10,779 nt of DNA from an uncultured Bacteroides sp. (GCF_910586915.1 NZ_CAJULN010000068.1:1-10779), one strand, 5' to 3'; shown: positions 1 to 6,506, counted from the first letter of the stretch. Made by a program: numbers and translations. The notes: a model not told the origin generated them from the sequence alone.

Positions 1-269
1 AGCTCCACGACAAAAAGAAAATGCTGGTGGCAAGGCTCAAAGGCTATCTGGACGGTTTGCCCCCGAAGACACGCAGGCGCATCGTGCTGGCGATGCTCGC
101 CGCCTTTGCGGTGCTTGCCCTCTACACCTTCGGCAAAGCCGTCTATGAAATCGGCAGGAATGACGGCAGCCGGATGGTAACAGACCATGCCGGACAGGTG
201 GAACTGTCCATAAAGCCGGACAACAATCATAATGTAATACCTTATTTATATGGAACAGACGAAGAATGA
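1..269 (+). CDS. traL: Conjugative transposon protein TraL (DUF3989-type), 5' end outside window
   Basis: This is a small single-pass membrane protein of the Bacteroides conjugative transposon mating apparatus. The first ATG inside the window is at 21, but the same frame stays open back to the window edge (LHDKKK before that Met), so the real start probably lies upstream and the gene is listed as partial. The basic stretch PPKTRRR is followed by a hydrophobic segment (about IVLAMLAAFAVLALYTFG) and then a short C-terminal domain, an N-in, C-out topology typical of small type IV secretion inner-membrane subunits. Its 3' end overlaps traM by 20 bp, which suggests translational coupling. Identification rests on its position directly before traM and on the typical size and shape of TraL; the exact role in the channel is not shown by the sequence. 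Confidence 0.8.
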   Translation, partial: LHDKKKMLVARLKGYLDGLPPKTRRRIVLAMLAAFAVLALYTFGKAVYEIGRNDGSRMVTDHAGQVELSIKPDNNHNVIPYLYGTDEE

Positions 270-1605
270 ACCTAAAAACGAGAACAAGGCGGCTCCCGAC
301 AACGGGAAACCGAAGAAGGAGCGCAAGCCGCTGACCGAAGCCCAAAGGCTGAAACGTCAGAAAATGATAGTGCTGCCCGCTATAGTGCTGGTATTCATCG
401 GTGCTATGTGGCTGATATTCGCCCCGTCTTCCGACAAGGAGCAGCAACCGGGAACGGGTGGTTACAACATCGAAATGCCCGACGCTGACAAGGCGAACCG
501 CCAGATCATCGGCGACAAGGCGAAAGCCTACGAACAGGGAGCAATGGAGGAACGGCAGGAGAACCGCAGCCGCGCCATGCAGGAACTGGGCGATATGTTC
601 GACCGCGAGGTGGCGGAAACGGACGGCGGCAGGGACTTCGACCTTGCTAATCCCGGAAATGCGGAAGATGCAACAGCAAAATCATCCGCTCCGAAAACCA
701 TCCAATCCTCCGCAGCTGCCTACCGCGACCTCAATACCACGCTCGGCAACTTCTATGAGCAGCCGAAGAACGACAACGCGGAAATGGACGAACTGTTAGA
801 GCGTATCGCCTCGCTGGAATCGGAACTGGAAACCGAGAAAGGCAAGGCATCCGCTATGGATGACCAAGTGGCACTCATGGAGAAGTCCTATGAACTGGCG
901 GCGAAGTACATGGGCGGGCAGAACGGCACACAGCCACCTGTCGGACAGGCGGCAGAGCCTTACCCCGTGCAGAAAGCCGGAAAGAACACGGCTGCACCTG
1001 TCAGGCAGGTAACGCATCAGGTGGTATCTTCGCTCTCACAGCCGATGAGCAACGCTGAGTTTGTCGCCTCCTTCTCGCAGGAGCGCAACCGCAGTTTCAA
1101 TACGGCGGTGGGTGTCACGACTGTATCGGACAGGAACACCATATCGGCGTGTGTCTATGGGGCGCAGAGTGTGACTGACGGGCAGGCGGTAAGATTACGG
1201 CTGCTGGAGCCGATGGCAGTGGCGGACAAAATCATACCCCGCAATGCAGTGGTGGTAGGCACGGCAAAGATTCAGGGCGAACGACTCGATATTGAAATTA
1301 CTTCGCTGGAGTACGCAGGTACGATTATCCCGGTAGAACTGGCGGTGTATGACACGGACGGACAGCCCGGCATCTTCATTCCAAACTCGATGGAGATGAA
1401 CGCCGTCAGGGAGGTTGCCGCCAACATGGGCGGCTCCCTGGGCAGCAGCATTAATATCTCCACCAACGCAGGGGCGCAGCTCGCCTCCGACTTGGGCAAG
1501 GGGCTGATACAAGGCACGAGCCAGTATATCGCCAAGAAGATGCGTACCGTCAAGGTGCATCTGAAATCCGGATACAAGGTCATGCTATATCAGGACAGAG
1601 ATTGA
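250..1605 (+). CDS. traM: Conjugative transposon protein TraM (VirB10/TrbI-like scaffold)
   Basis: A 451-residue inner-membrane-anchored type IV secretion component. A charged cytoplasmic N-terminus (1-38) leads into one transmembrane helix (about 39-57, MIVLPAIVLVFIGAMWLIF). A long polar periplasmic region follows, with a predicted coiled coil at about 177-215 (heptads such as DELLERIASLESELETEKG). The conserved TraM domain runs from about 280 to the end, with the VirB10/TrbI-like pattern of a variable pore domain (RLRLLEPMAVADKIIPRNAVVVGTA is split by family-typical turns). In such systems this protein links the inner-membrane ATPase complex to the outer-membrane core. The start overlaps the end of traL by 20 bp and is the only Met giving the complete N-terminal anchor. 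VirB10 equivalence is inference from topology and fold-like motifs; the TraM family call is firm. Confidence 0.93.
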   Translation: MEQTKNEPKNENKAAPDNGKPKKERKPLTEAQRLKRQKMIVLPAIVLVFIGAMWLIFAPSSDKEQQPGTGGYNIEMPDADKANRQIIGDKAKAYEQGAMEERQENRSRAMQELGDMFDREVAETDGGRDFDLANPGNAEDATAKSSAPKTIQSSAAAYRDLNTTLGNFYEQPKNDNAEMDELLERIASLESELETEKGKASAMDDQVALMEKSYELAAKYMGGQNGTQPPVGQAAEPYPVQKAGKNTAAPVRQVTHQVVSSLSQPMSNAEFVASFSQERNRSFNTAVGVTTVSDRNTISACVYGAQSVTDGQAVRLRLLEPMAVADKIIPRNAVVVGTAKIQGERLDIEITSLEYAGTIIPVELAVYDTDGQPGIFIPNSMEMNAVREVAANMGGSLGSSINISTNAGAQLASDLGKGLIQGTSQYIAKKMRTVKVHLKSGYKVMLYQDRD

Positions 1606-1674
1606 AAACAATAACAATCAACGACTAAAAAAACAACAACCAAATTTTTATTTACCACTAAAATCCAAAGTAGA
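1606..1674 (+). promoter_or_regulatory. A-rich leader between traM and traN
   Basis: The only sizeable gap between tra genes in this window (69 bp). It is strikingly A-rich and poor in G, with repeated AAC/AAA units and no GGAGG-like Shine-Dalgarno site ahead of the traN ATG. A-rich, G-poor leaders are the usual translation-enhancing signal in Bacteroidota, where ribosomes make little use of Shine-Dalgarno pairing. No TAnnTTTG promoter box is seen, so it more likely serves translation of traN from the operon mRNA than separate transcription. Confidence 0.5.
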
Positions 1675-2733
1675 ATGAAAAAAGTAATCATCATGTTTGC
1701 CCTCGCTATGGGCATCATAACTGCCAACGCGCAGGAGAACGTAACCGTTGGAGAGAACAACGGAAGTGAACCGACGAACGAAGCGAGAGCAGAGACAAGC
1801 TCGCTTGACTATGCCTCGCAAGGAGGAGGAAGGCAAAGCCAACAACCGACCTTGACAAAGGAGGTCTATCCGCAGAAGGAGGCGGACGGCGATCTGTATC
1901 ACGGGCTGACAAAGAAGCTGACCTTCGACCGCATGGTTCCCCCGCACGGATTGGAAGTGACCTACGACAAGACCGTCCACGTCATTTTCCCCTCGGAGGT
2001 GCGCTACGTCGATTTAGGCTCGCCCGACCTGATTGCGGGTAAAGCCGACGGAGCGGAGAACGTCATCCGCGTGAAAGCTACCGTGCGTAACTTCCCGAAC
2101 GAAACCAATATGTCGGTAATCACGGAGGACGGGAGTTTCTATACTTTTAACGTGAAGTACGCCTCCGAACCGCTGCTTCTCAACGTGGAGATGTGCGACT
2201 TCATCCATGACGGCGAGAAGGTGAACCGCCCGAACAACGCGCAGGAAATCTACCTGAAGGAACTGGGCAGCGAAAGCCCGATGCTGGTGCGCCTTATCAT
2301 GAAGTCCATCCACAAGCAGAACAAGCGTGAGGTGAAGCATATCGGCTGCAAGCGATTCGGCATCCAGTACCTGCTGAAAGGTATCTACACGCATAATGGG
2401 TTACTTTATTTCCACACGGAGATAAAGAACCAGAGCAACGTGCCTTTCGATGTGGACTACATCACATGGAAAATCGTGGACAAGAAGGTGGCGAAGCGTA
2501 CCGCCGTGCAGGAGCAGATTATCCTGCCGCTCCGTGCGCAGAATTACGCCACACTCGTGCCGGGCAAGAAGAGCGAGCGCACGGTATTCACGATGGCGAA
2601 GTTCACCATTCCCGACGACAAATGCCTCGTGGTGGAACTCAACGAGAAGAACGGGGGGCGTCACCAGTCTTTCGTGATTGAAAACGAGGACTTGGTACGT
2701 GCCAATACCATCAACGAACTTCAAGTGCGCTGA
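1675..2733 (+). CDS. traN: Conjugative transposon protein TraN (DUF4138)
   Basis: A 352-residue exported protein of the Bacteroides CTn transfer apparatus. Residues 1-19 form a clear signal peptide (MKKVIIMFALAMGIITANA, then Q20). A low-complexity polar stretch (about 20-65, rich in N, E, S, Q) follows, and then the conserved domain beginning around LTFDRMVPPHGLEVTYDKTV, which has the all-beta look of DUF4138. By gene order after the VirB10-like TraM and by secretion, TraN is the likely VirB9-like partner in the periplasmic/outer-membrane core; that equivalence is inferred, not visible. The start is fixed by the signal peptide and by the A-rich leader before it. The stop is 2 bp before the traO ATG, so the two genes are almost certainly co-translated. 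Length is normal for the family. Confidence 0.93.
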   Translation: MKKVIIMFALAMGIITANAQENVTVGENNGSEPTNEARAETSSLDYASQGGGRQSQQPTLTKEVYPQKEADGDLYHGLTKKLTFDRMVPPHGLEVTYDKTVHVIFPSEVRYVDLGSPDLIAGKADGAENVIRVKATVRNFPNETNMSVITEDGSFYTFNVKYASEPLLLNVEMCDFIHDGEKVNRPNNAQEIYLKELGSESPMLVRLIMKSIHKQNKREVKHIGCKRFGIQYLLKGIYTHNGLLYFHTEIKNQSNVPFDVDYITWKIVDKKVAKRTAVQEQIILPLRAQNYATLVPGKKSERTVFTMAKFTIPDDKCLVVELNEKNGGRHQSFVIENEDLVRANTINELQVR

Positions 2734-2735
2734 CC

Positions 2736-3311
2736 ATGAGAAAGTACATCGCAATAATCATCGTGTCGCTTGCCCTGTTCACGGGGCAGGCGCACGCCCA
2801 GCGATGCCTGCCGAAGATGCAGGGCATCGAATTGAGAGCTAACCTTGTGGACGGTATGCGTTTAAGTGGCAACAATGGCGGTTACAGTTTCGGGGCGGCT
2901 CTCTCCACCTACACGAAGAACGGTAACAAGTGGGTGTTCGGTGGCGAATACCTCTTGAAGAACAACCCGTACAAGGATACCGCCATACCTGTGGCGCAGT
3001 TCACGGCGGAGGGCGGTTATTATTTCAAGATACTCTCCGACGCCCGTAAAATAGTGTTCGTCTATGCGGGGGCTTCGGCTCTCGCCGGATATGAGTCGGT
3101 GAATTGGGGCGAGAAAGTGCTGCATGACGGCTCCACGCTCCATGACCGGGACGCCTTCATCTACGGCGGTGCGCTGACGCTCGATGTGGAGTTTTACGTG
3201 GCTGACCGTATCGCCCTGCTCGCCAACCTCCGGGAGCGCCTGCTGTGGGGTGGCGACACACGGAAGTTCCATACGCAGTTCGGGGCGGGCGTCAAGATAA
3301 TCATCAACTGA
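2736..3311 (+). CDS. traO: Conjugative transposon protein TraO, exported
   Basis: A 191-residue exported protein. The signal peptide is residues 1-21 (hydrophobic IAIIIVSLALFTG core, cleavage after AHA, mature N-terminus Q22). The mature part has alternating hydrophobic and polar residues with many Gly and aromatic positions (for example GGYSFGAALSTY, GGYYFKIL, GAGVKIIIN), as in a small outer-membrane beta barrel or lipocalin-like sheet. This agrees with the conserved TraO family of Bacteroides conjugative transposons, which is thought to act at the outer membrane. It begins 2 bp after traN and ends 8 bp before the preferred traP start, in one transcription unit. The beta-barrel idea is inference from the residue pattern; the family assignment rests on gene order, size and sequence recognition. 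Confidence 0.9.
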   Translation: MRKYIAIIIVSLALFTGQAHAQRCLPKMQGIELRANLVDGMRLSGNNGGYSFGAALSTYTKNGNKWVFGGEYLLKNNPYKDTAIPVAQFTAEGGYYFKILSDARKIVFVYAGASALAGYESVNWGEKVLHDGSTLHDRDAFIYGGALTLDVEFYVADRIALLANLRERLLWGGDTRKFHTQFGAGVKIIIN

Positions 3312-3319
3312 CACGTCGC

Positions 3320-4219
3320 ATGGAACGGACGGACATTGAGAATATGAGGCAGATACCCATTGCGGACTTTCTCGCACGGCTGGGACATGAGCCTGTCCGA
3401 AGGAGCGGAAACGAGCTGTGGTATCGTGCGCCATACCGCAGTGAACGCACGCCCTCCTTCCGTGTGAACGTGGCGAAACAGCTCTGGTACGACTTCGGCT
3501 TGGGCAAGGGCGGCGACATCTTCACGCTTGTCGGGGAGTTTACCCGAAGCGGGGATTTCATGGCGCAGGCGAGATTCATAGCGGAAACCGCCCGTATGCC
3601 GCTTGCCGCAGCAGAAAAGCCGTTGTACCTGCCGGAACCGTCCGAACCTGCCTTTGAGGGAGTGGAAGCCGTCCCGCTGCTCCGCTCTCCGCTGACGGAG
3701 TATTTGAAGGAAAGAGGCATCCCTTATGCCGTTGCATCCCGCCACTGCTGCCGCCTGAACTACGGCGTGCGTGGTAAGCGGTACTTTGCCGTCGGCTTTC
3801 CGAACGTGTCGGGCGGCTATGAAACCCGAAGCCGCCGTTTCAAGGGTTGCGTACCACCAAAGGACGTGTCGCTGGTCAAGGCGGGGGACATCCCGGCGGA
3901 CGTGTGCAGCGTGTTCGAGGGCTTTATGGACTTCCTGTCCGCCGTCACGCTCGGTTTGGCAACGGGTGACTGCCTTGTGCTGAACTCCGTCGCCAACGTG
4001 GAAAAGGCTTTGAAACATCTGGACGGGTACGAGCGCATCGACTGTTACCTCGACCGAGACGAAGCCGGACGCAGGGCAATGGAAGCCCTGCGGACACGCT
4101 ACGGAGGAAAGGTGACAGACCGTTCCGGCATCTATCAAGGCTGCAAGGACTTGAACGAGTACCTGCAACAAGTATCAAGAAAACAACAAAAGAACAACAA
4201 TCTAAAAATCAAAGAATAA
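3320..4219 (+). CDS. traP: TraP: toprim/CHC2-like primase-related protein with zinc ligands lost
   Basis: A 299-residue protein related to bacterial DnaG primases. The N-terminal part (about 33-73) matches the CHC2 zinc-ribbon region (SERTPSF, then LGKGGDIF), but the four zinc ligands expected there (CPFH and CFGC) read as A37, R40, D58 and L61, so metal binding is probably gone. The toprim fold follows, with the catalytic-type Glu at E200 (VFEGFMD) and an Asp pair at D245/D247 (YLDRDEAG). In the CTn it may prime or process the transferred strand in the donor or recipient. A start at 3245 is possible on paper but would overlap traO by 67 bp with an atypical N-terminus, so the ATG at 3320 (MERTDIEN) is chosen. 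The stop shares one base with the traQ start (TAATG). Primase activity is not assured. Confidence 0.87.
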   Translation: MERTDIENMRQIPIADFLARLGHEPVRRSGNELWYRAPYRSERTPSFRVNVAKQLWYDFGLGKGGDIFTLVGEFTRSGDFMAQARFIAETARMPLAAAEKPLYLPEPSEPAFEGVEAVPLLRSPLTEYLKERGIPYAVASRHCCRLNYGVRGKRYFAVGFPNVSGGYETRSRRFKGCVPPKDVSLVKAGDIPADVCSVFEGFMDFLSAVTLGLATGDCLVLNSVANVEKALKHLDGYERIDCYLDRDEAGRRAMEALRTRYGGKVTDRSGIYQGCKDLNEYLQQVSRKQQKNNNLKIKE

Positions 4220-4725
4220 TGAACATACTGAACAACAAGAACAAGAGAACATCAATCTTCAAGGCGTTGGCACTCTGCCTGTTCGCCGCAGTGTCATTCA
4301 CATTCGTATCGTGCGACGACGATATGGACATCCAGCAATCCTATCCCTTCACGGTGGAAACCATGCCCGTGCCGAACAAGGTCACAAAGGGGCAGACGGT
4401 GGAAATCCGCTGTGAGCTGAAGAAAACGGGCGATTTCGCCAATACCCTCTATACCATCCGGTATTTCCAGTTCGAGGGTGAGGGCACACTGAAAATGGAC
4501 AACGGCATCACTTTCCTGCCCAATGACCGCTACCTGCTCGAAAACGAGAAGTTCCGGCTGTACTACACGGCGCAAGGTGACGAGGCGCACAACTTCATCG
4601 TGGTAGTGGAGGACAATTTCGGCAACTCCTATGAGTTGGAATTTGACTTCAACAACCGAAACGTGAAGGATGACGGGGTTATCACTGTTGTCCCCATCGG
4701 GAACTTCAAGCCCTTTACACGATGA
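4219..4725 (+). CDS. traQ: TraQ, DUF3872 lipoprotein of the conjugation operon
   Basis: A 168-residue lipoprotein. A long basic N-region (KNKR) is followed by a hydrophobic core and a lipobox FVSC, with lipidated Cys at C32. The cysteine is followed at once by acidic residues (CDDDMD), resembling the acidic export signal reported for surface-displayed Bacteroides lipoproteins. The mature domain is a beta-rich DUF3872/TraQ domain with an Ig-like look (TVEIRCELKKTG, FIVVVEDNFGN). Start and stop are both coupled to neighbours: TAATG with traP, and an ATGA overlap with the lysozyme gene. It is the last canonical tra gene of CTnDOT-type operons. Its role in transfer is not known from sequence; outer-membrane anchoring is well supported and surface exposure is inferred. 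Confidence 0.9.
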   Translation: MNILNNKNKRTSIFKALALCLFAAVSFTFVSCDDDMDIQQSYPFTVETMPVPNKVTKGQTVEIRCELKKTGDFANTLYTIRYFQFEGEGTLKMDNGITFLPNDRYLLENEKFRLYYTAQGDEAHNFIVVVEDNFGNSYELEFDFNNRNVKDDGVITVVPIGNFKPFTR

Positions 4726-5249
4726 TGCGTGTATTCATGGCTATCCTCTGTTCGCTTCTGGCGGTCTGTTCCGTGTCCGCACGGAACAGACGCCATGAGG
4801 GAACGGACGGGCAGGCGGCTATCTACCGGCTGCCACCATTTGAGAGGGCGGTGCGATGCACGAAGTATTTTGAGGGCTGGCATTCGGAAAAACATCACCC
4901 GTATGTAGGATATGGACATCGGTTGCAGCCGGGGGAAAGGTATTCGGCACGCACCATGACGAAGCGGCAGGCGGACGCGCTTCTGCGAAAAGACCTGCGG
5001 AAGTTCTGCGCGATGTTCCAGCAGTTCGGGAAGGATTCGCTTCTGCTTGCCACGCTCGCCTACAATGTCGGTCCGTACCGTCTTTTGGGGAGTGGGAAGA
5101 TACCCAAAAGCACGCTAATCCGAAAGCTGGAGGCGGGTGACAGGAACATCTACCGGGAGTATATCGCTTTCTGTAACTATAAGGGGAAACGCCACGCCAT
5201 GCTGCTCAAACGAAGGAAGGCTGAGTTTGCGCTGCTGTATGTACCATAA
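4722..5249 (+). CDS. Secreted GH24-type (T4-like) lysozyme of the tra operon
   Basis: A 175-residue putative muramidase that would open peptidoglycan for assembly of the transfer channel. A signal peptide covers about residues 1-20 (AILCSLLAVCSVSA). The catalytic-region motif is KYFEGWHSEKHHPYVGYGH, with the probable general acid at E51 and the GYGH motif at 63-66. LAYNVG (112-117) and the C-terminal KRRKAEFALLY match the conserved substrate-cleft and C-terminal helices of GH24 enzymes. The segment between E51 and GYGH is about five residues shorter than in T4 lysozyme, and no Asp is visible at the place of the T4 second catalytic residue. The ATG overlaps the traQ stop by 4 bp (ATGA); the next codon is also ATG, so either could start. 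A 12-bp perfect hairpin lies in codons 15-24. It is the last gene before the terminator at 5270. Confidence 0.85.
   Translation: MMRVFMAILCSLLAVCSVSARNRRHEGTDGQAAIYRLPPFERAVRCTKYFEGWHSEKHHPYVGYGHRLQPGERYSARTMTKRQADALLRKDLRKFCAMFQQFGKDSLLLATLAYNVGPYRLLGSGKIPKSTLIRKLEAGDRNIYREYIAFCNYKGKRHAMLLKRRKAEFALLYVP
4764..4791 (+). repeat. Perfect 12-bp inverted repeat inside the lysozyme signal-peptide region
   Basis: GTCTGTTCCGTG (4764-4775) and its exact reverse complement CACGGAACAGAC (4780-4791) are separated by the 4-nt loop TCCG. The stem extends by three more G:C pairs (4760-4762 with 4792-4794) across a one-base bulge at 4763. It covers codons 15-24 of the lysozyme gene, at the signal-peptide junction. 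In the mRNA this would be a very stable hairpin shortly downstream of the start codon. Confidence 0.85.
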
Positions 5250-5269
5250 AGAATAAGTGTCTGACGAAA

Positions 5270-5306
5270 GAAACTCCGATGAAGCCGCCAACTTCATCGG
5301 AGTTTC
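5270..5306. terminator. Bidirectional terminator between converging operons
   Basis: GAAACTCCGATGAAG (5270-5284) and its exact reverse complement (5292-5306) form a 15-bp perfect stem with the 7-nt loop CCGCCAA. On the + strand it is followed by AGTTTTCAT; on the - strand by TTTCGTC, so T-rich tails are modest on both sides. It lies 20 bp after the lysozyme stop and 5 bp beyond the stop of the convergent - strand gene ending at 5312, the place expected for a shared terminator. Confidence 0.88.
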
Positions 5307-5311
5307 AGTTT

Positions 5312-5533
5312 TCATACATTCGGGATTGTCCCTTTGCCTGCAACCTCACCGTCCCTGCAATGCTCTATGATACCGGGTGAAAATCCCATGCTGCCGATTG
5401 CGATATGCCGGATATAGTCTGTATATTCCTGACCTTGAAAATTCCTGCCCGTAAGGTTCTTGAAAACCATCTTTATGCTTATGCCGTCGTTGCTGTACAA
5501 GATGGTTTTTCCGTTCTGTCTGATTGTTTCCAT
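5312..5533 (-). CDS. Conserved small ICE protein, 73 aa, unknown function
   Basis: A 73-residue soluble protein (METIRQNGKTILYSNDGIS...) that I do not recognise as a named family. It has no signal peptide or membrane segment. The N-terminal half looks like a beta hairpin (GKTILYSNDGISIKMVF), and the rest contains HIAIGSMGFSPGIIEHC and ends in PNV. The ATG lies only 2 bp after the stop of a 26-codon mini-ORF (5536-5616), so translation may be coupled to it. It is the last gene of the - strand accessory operon, ending at the shared terminator. Codon use and base composition match the other genes of the operon. Real-gene status is supported by its position and coding character; function is unknown. 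Confidence 0.65.
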   Translation of the reverse strand: METIRQNGKTILYSNDGISIKMVFKNLTGRNFQGQEYTDYIRHIAIGSMGFSPGIIEHCRDGEVAGKGTIPNV

Positions 5534-5535
5534 GA

Positions 5536-5616
5536 TTAAAACTTGTTTTTGTGAATACTATCGTAGATTGGTACAAAGGTTTCTTTGCCTACTTTCTTAT
5601 CCGCCATCATGCTCAT
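5536..5616 (-). CDS. 26-aa mini-ORF in the intercistronic leader
   Basis: An ATG at 5616 opens a 26-codon frame ending in TAA at 5536-5538: MSMMADKKVGKET then FVPIYDSIHKNKF. Further Met codons at positions 3 and 4 are alternative starts (MADKKVGKETF). The composition is protein-like (mixed charged, hydrophobic and aromatic residues), and the stop is 2 bp from the ATG of the 73-aa gene, an arrangement typical of coupled small ORFs. It overlaps the two competing hairpins at 5587-5643, so it could be a leader peptide that controls the downstream gene or a genuine small protein. Conservation alone would decide. Confidence 0.45.
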   Translation of the reverse strand: MSMMADKKVGKETFVPIYDSIHKNKF

Positions 5617-5643
5617 GAAAGAAAGTAGGCGGCTTTTGCCGCC
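5587..5643 (-). promoter_or_regulatory. Two overlapping, mutually exclusive hairpins in operon leader
   Basis: Stem A pairs GCCTACTTTCTT (5587-5598) with AAGAAAGTAGGC (5619-5630): 12 perfect pairs around a 20-nt loop. Stem B pairs GGCGGC (5628-5633) with GCCGCC (5638-5643) around TTTT (AAAA in the - strand RNA). They share bases 5628-5630, so both cannot be complete at once. They lie between the stop of the 102-aa gene (5650) and the start of the 73-aa gene (5533). Stem A covers the start codons of the mini-ORF. The arrangement resembles an attenuator or an RNA-processing/stability element. Confidence 0.6.
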
Positions 5644-5649
5644 CACCCC

Positions 5650-5958
5650 TCAAAAGCGGGTGTAAAGTCCCGTTACCATCGTGAACATTTCCTCCAGCAT
5701 ATCGCAATATATCCCCTCGTGCGTTTCAATGTCCTTCGTCCTGCTCTCGAATGTCTTTTTGCTGAACGTCTTGCGGTAGAAACGCATATTGTATAGGTCT
5801 GCCCCTCCGTCATAGATGATGTCAAGGCGGTTGGCACTGGTCTTGTTCCTCGCAAGGCTCATGCGCAAGCCGTTGCCCATGTCTGTGAAGTCTTTGCTTC
5901 CCGTCATGGCGGCAAAGCGTCTGCCGCCAATCTGCTCTAAAATTGTCTTTGCTATCAT
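5650..5958 (-). CDS. Conserved small plasmid/phage/ICE protein, 102 aa, unknown function
   Basis: A 102-residue protein (MIAKTILEQIGGRRFAAMTG...). The N-terminal pattern GGRRFAAMTGSKDF, a central beta-rich section (NRLDIIYDGGADLYNMRFYRK) and the C-terminal GIYCDMLEEMFTMVTGLYT resemble a small family found widely on phages and mobile elements, where homologues commonly read GG-KF-AMTGAKNF and end in TGLYT. No function is assigned to that family to my knowledge. No signal peptide or membrane helix. The - strand start at 5958 is the first Met and matches the family N-terminus. A GC-rich hairpin (5986-6005) lies upstream, and the double hairpin (5587-5643) directly follows the stop. Confidence 0.78.
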   Translation of the reverse strand: MIAKTILEQIGGRRFAAMTGSKDFTDMGNGLRMSLARNKTSANRLDIIYDGGADLYNMRFYRKTFSKKTFESRTKDIETHEGIYCDMLEEMFTMVTGLYTRF

Positions 5959-5985
5959 ATCCGTTGTCTTTTAGGTTTATGGTTC

Positions 5986-6005
5986 GGGCGGTGCGGACAC
6001 CGCCC
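5986..6005. repeat. 8-bp GC-rich stem-loop after a stop codon
   Basis: GGGCGGTG (5986-5993) pairs exactly with CACCGCCC (5998-6005) around CGGA. It lies in the 53-bp gap between the - strand gene ending at 6012 and the one starting at 5958. There is no run of T after it on either strand, so it is more likely an mRNA-stability or processing hairpin or a partial terminator than a full intrinsic terminator. Confidence 0.7.
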
Positions 6006-6011
6006 CAATGT

Positions 6012-6260
6012 TCAAAATTCTGTTTTCTCGGTTATGGGTGTGCATTTTTCCAGCCACTCTTTCAGACATTCCATGCTATACTCGCTCGTGATGACTGCCG
6101 TATGGCTGTCAATGGCAGTGAAACGGCTGCTTTCATAGCTGTCTATCCACCCCTTTAGGGTATCAACTCCCCACGCTTCGGCATCGTCAAAGATGCCGTC
6201 CAATGCCGTAATGGGTTCGCTGAATTTGACTATCAGCGTTTGGTAGCCTGCTTCGTTCAT
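6012..6260 (-). CDS. Conserved small ICE protein, 82 aa, unknown function
   Basis: An 82-residue soluble protein starting MNEAGYQTLIVKFSEPITALDG and containing FDDAEAWGVDTLKGWIDSYESSRFTAIDSHTA split over two helices and a strand. I do not recognise a named family. The start is chosen at 6260 because its ATG overlaps the stop of the DUF3873-like gene by 4 bp (ATGA) and is preceded by GGAGGAGAAG, an unusually good ribosome-binding site for this group. A longer frame back to 6341 would lie entirely inside the upstream gene and gives a low-quality N-terminus, so it is rejected. Acidic overall, with no membrane segment. Translational coupling suggests it is made in step with its upstream neighbour. 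Confidence 0.7.
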   Translation of the reverse strand: MNEAGYQTLIVKFSEPITALDGIFDDAEAWGVDTLKGWIDSYESSRFTAIDSHTAVITSEYSMECLKEWLEKCTPITEKTEF

Positions 6261-6475
6261 CGCTTCTCCTCCTTCCTTTCCTTTGCCGTTAGCCACTTGT
6301 CCCGTGCGGCTCGACATTCGTCTAATGTGGGTTTGACACAAGAGAAAAGTTCCCCGTCCGTGTGGCGGTAGTCGTATTGCACAAGGGTGCGTTTGCGTCT
6401 GTCGATACCCGTTTGGAATTTCTCGTAGTTCTCCGTTCCTGCCGATTGGCAGGTGCTTACTCCGTTAATTGTCAT
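6257..6475 (-). CDS. DUF3873-like small ICE protein, 72 aa
   Basis: A 72-residue protein (MTINGVSTCQSAGTENYEKF...) that looks like the DUF3873 family of Bacteroides conjugative elements: an opening NGVSTC, a central YDYRHTDGELFSCV block and a C-terminal LDECRAARDKWL helix. Two cysteines (C9 and C47) lie in the conserved blocks. It has no signal peptide and a basic, Lys/Glu-rich tail (TAKERKEEKR). Function is unknown; a regulatory or DNA-associated role would be guesswork. It overlaps the next gene by ATGA and follows the 85-aa gene after 31 bp. The family name is from recall of its sequence pattern and should be treated as probable. Confidence 0.7.
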   Translation of the reverse strand: MTINGVSTCQSAGTENYEKFQTGIDRRKRTLVQYDYRHTDGELFSCVKPTLDECRAARDKWLTAKERKEEKR

Positions 6476-6506
6476 TTTGTTGCCATAGTCGTTGTTATTT
6501 AGATGA

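Noticed and set aside
3245..3319. Longer traP start at 3245
   Set aside because: Would overlap traO by 67 bp and adds a non-conserved N-terminus; the ATG at 3320 gives tight, gene-to-gene spacing.
3194..4171. 325-codon - strand frame opposite traO/traP
   Set aside because: A long antisense shadow caused by the G+C-rich codon use of traP; traP has clear toprim motifs on the + strand.
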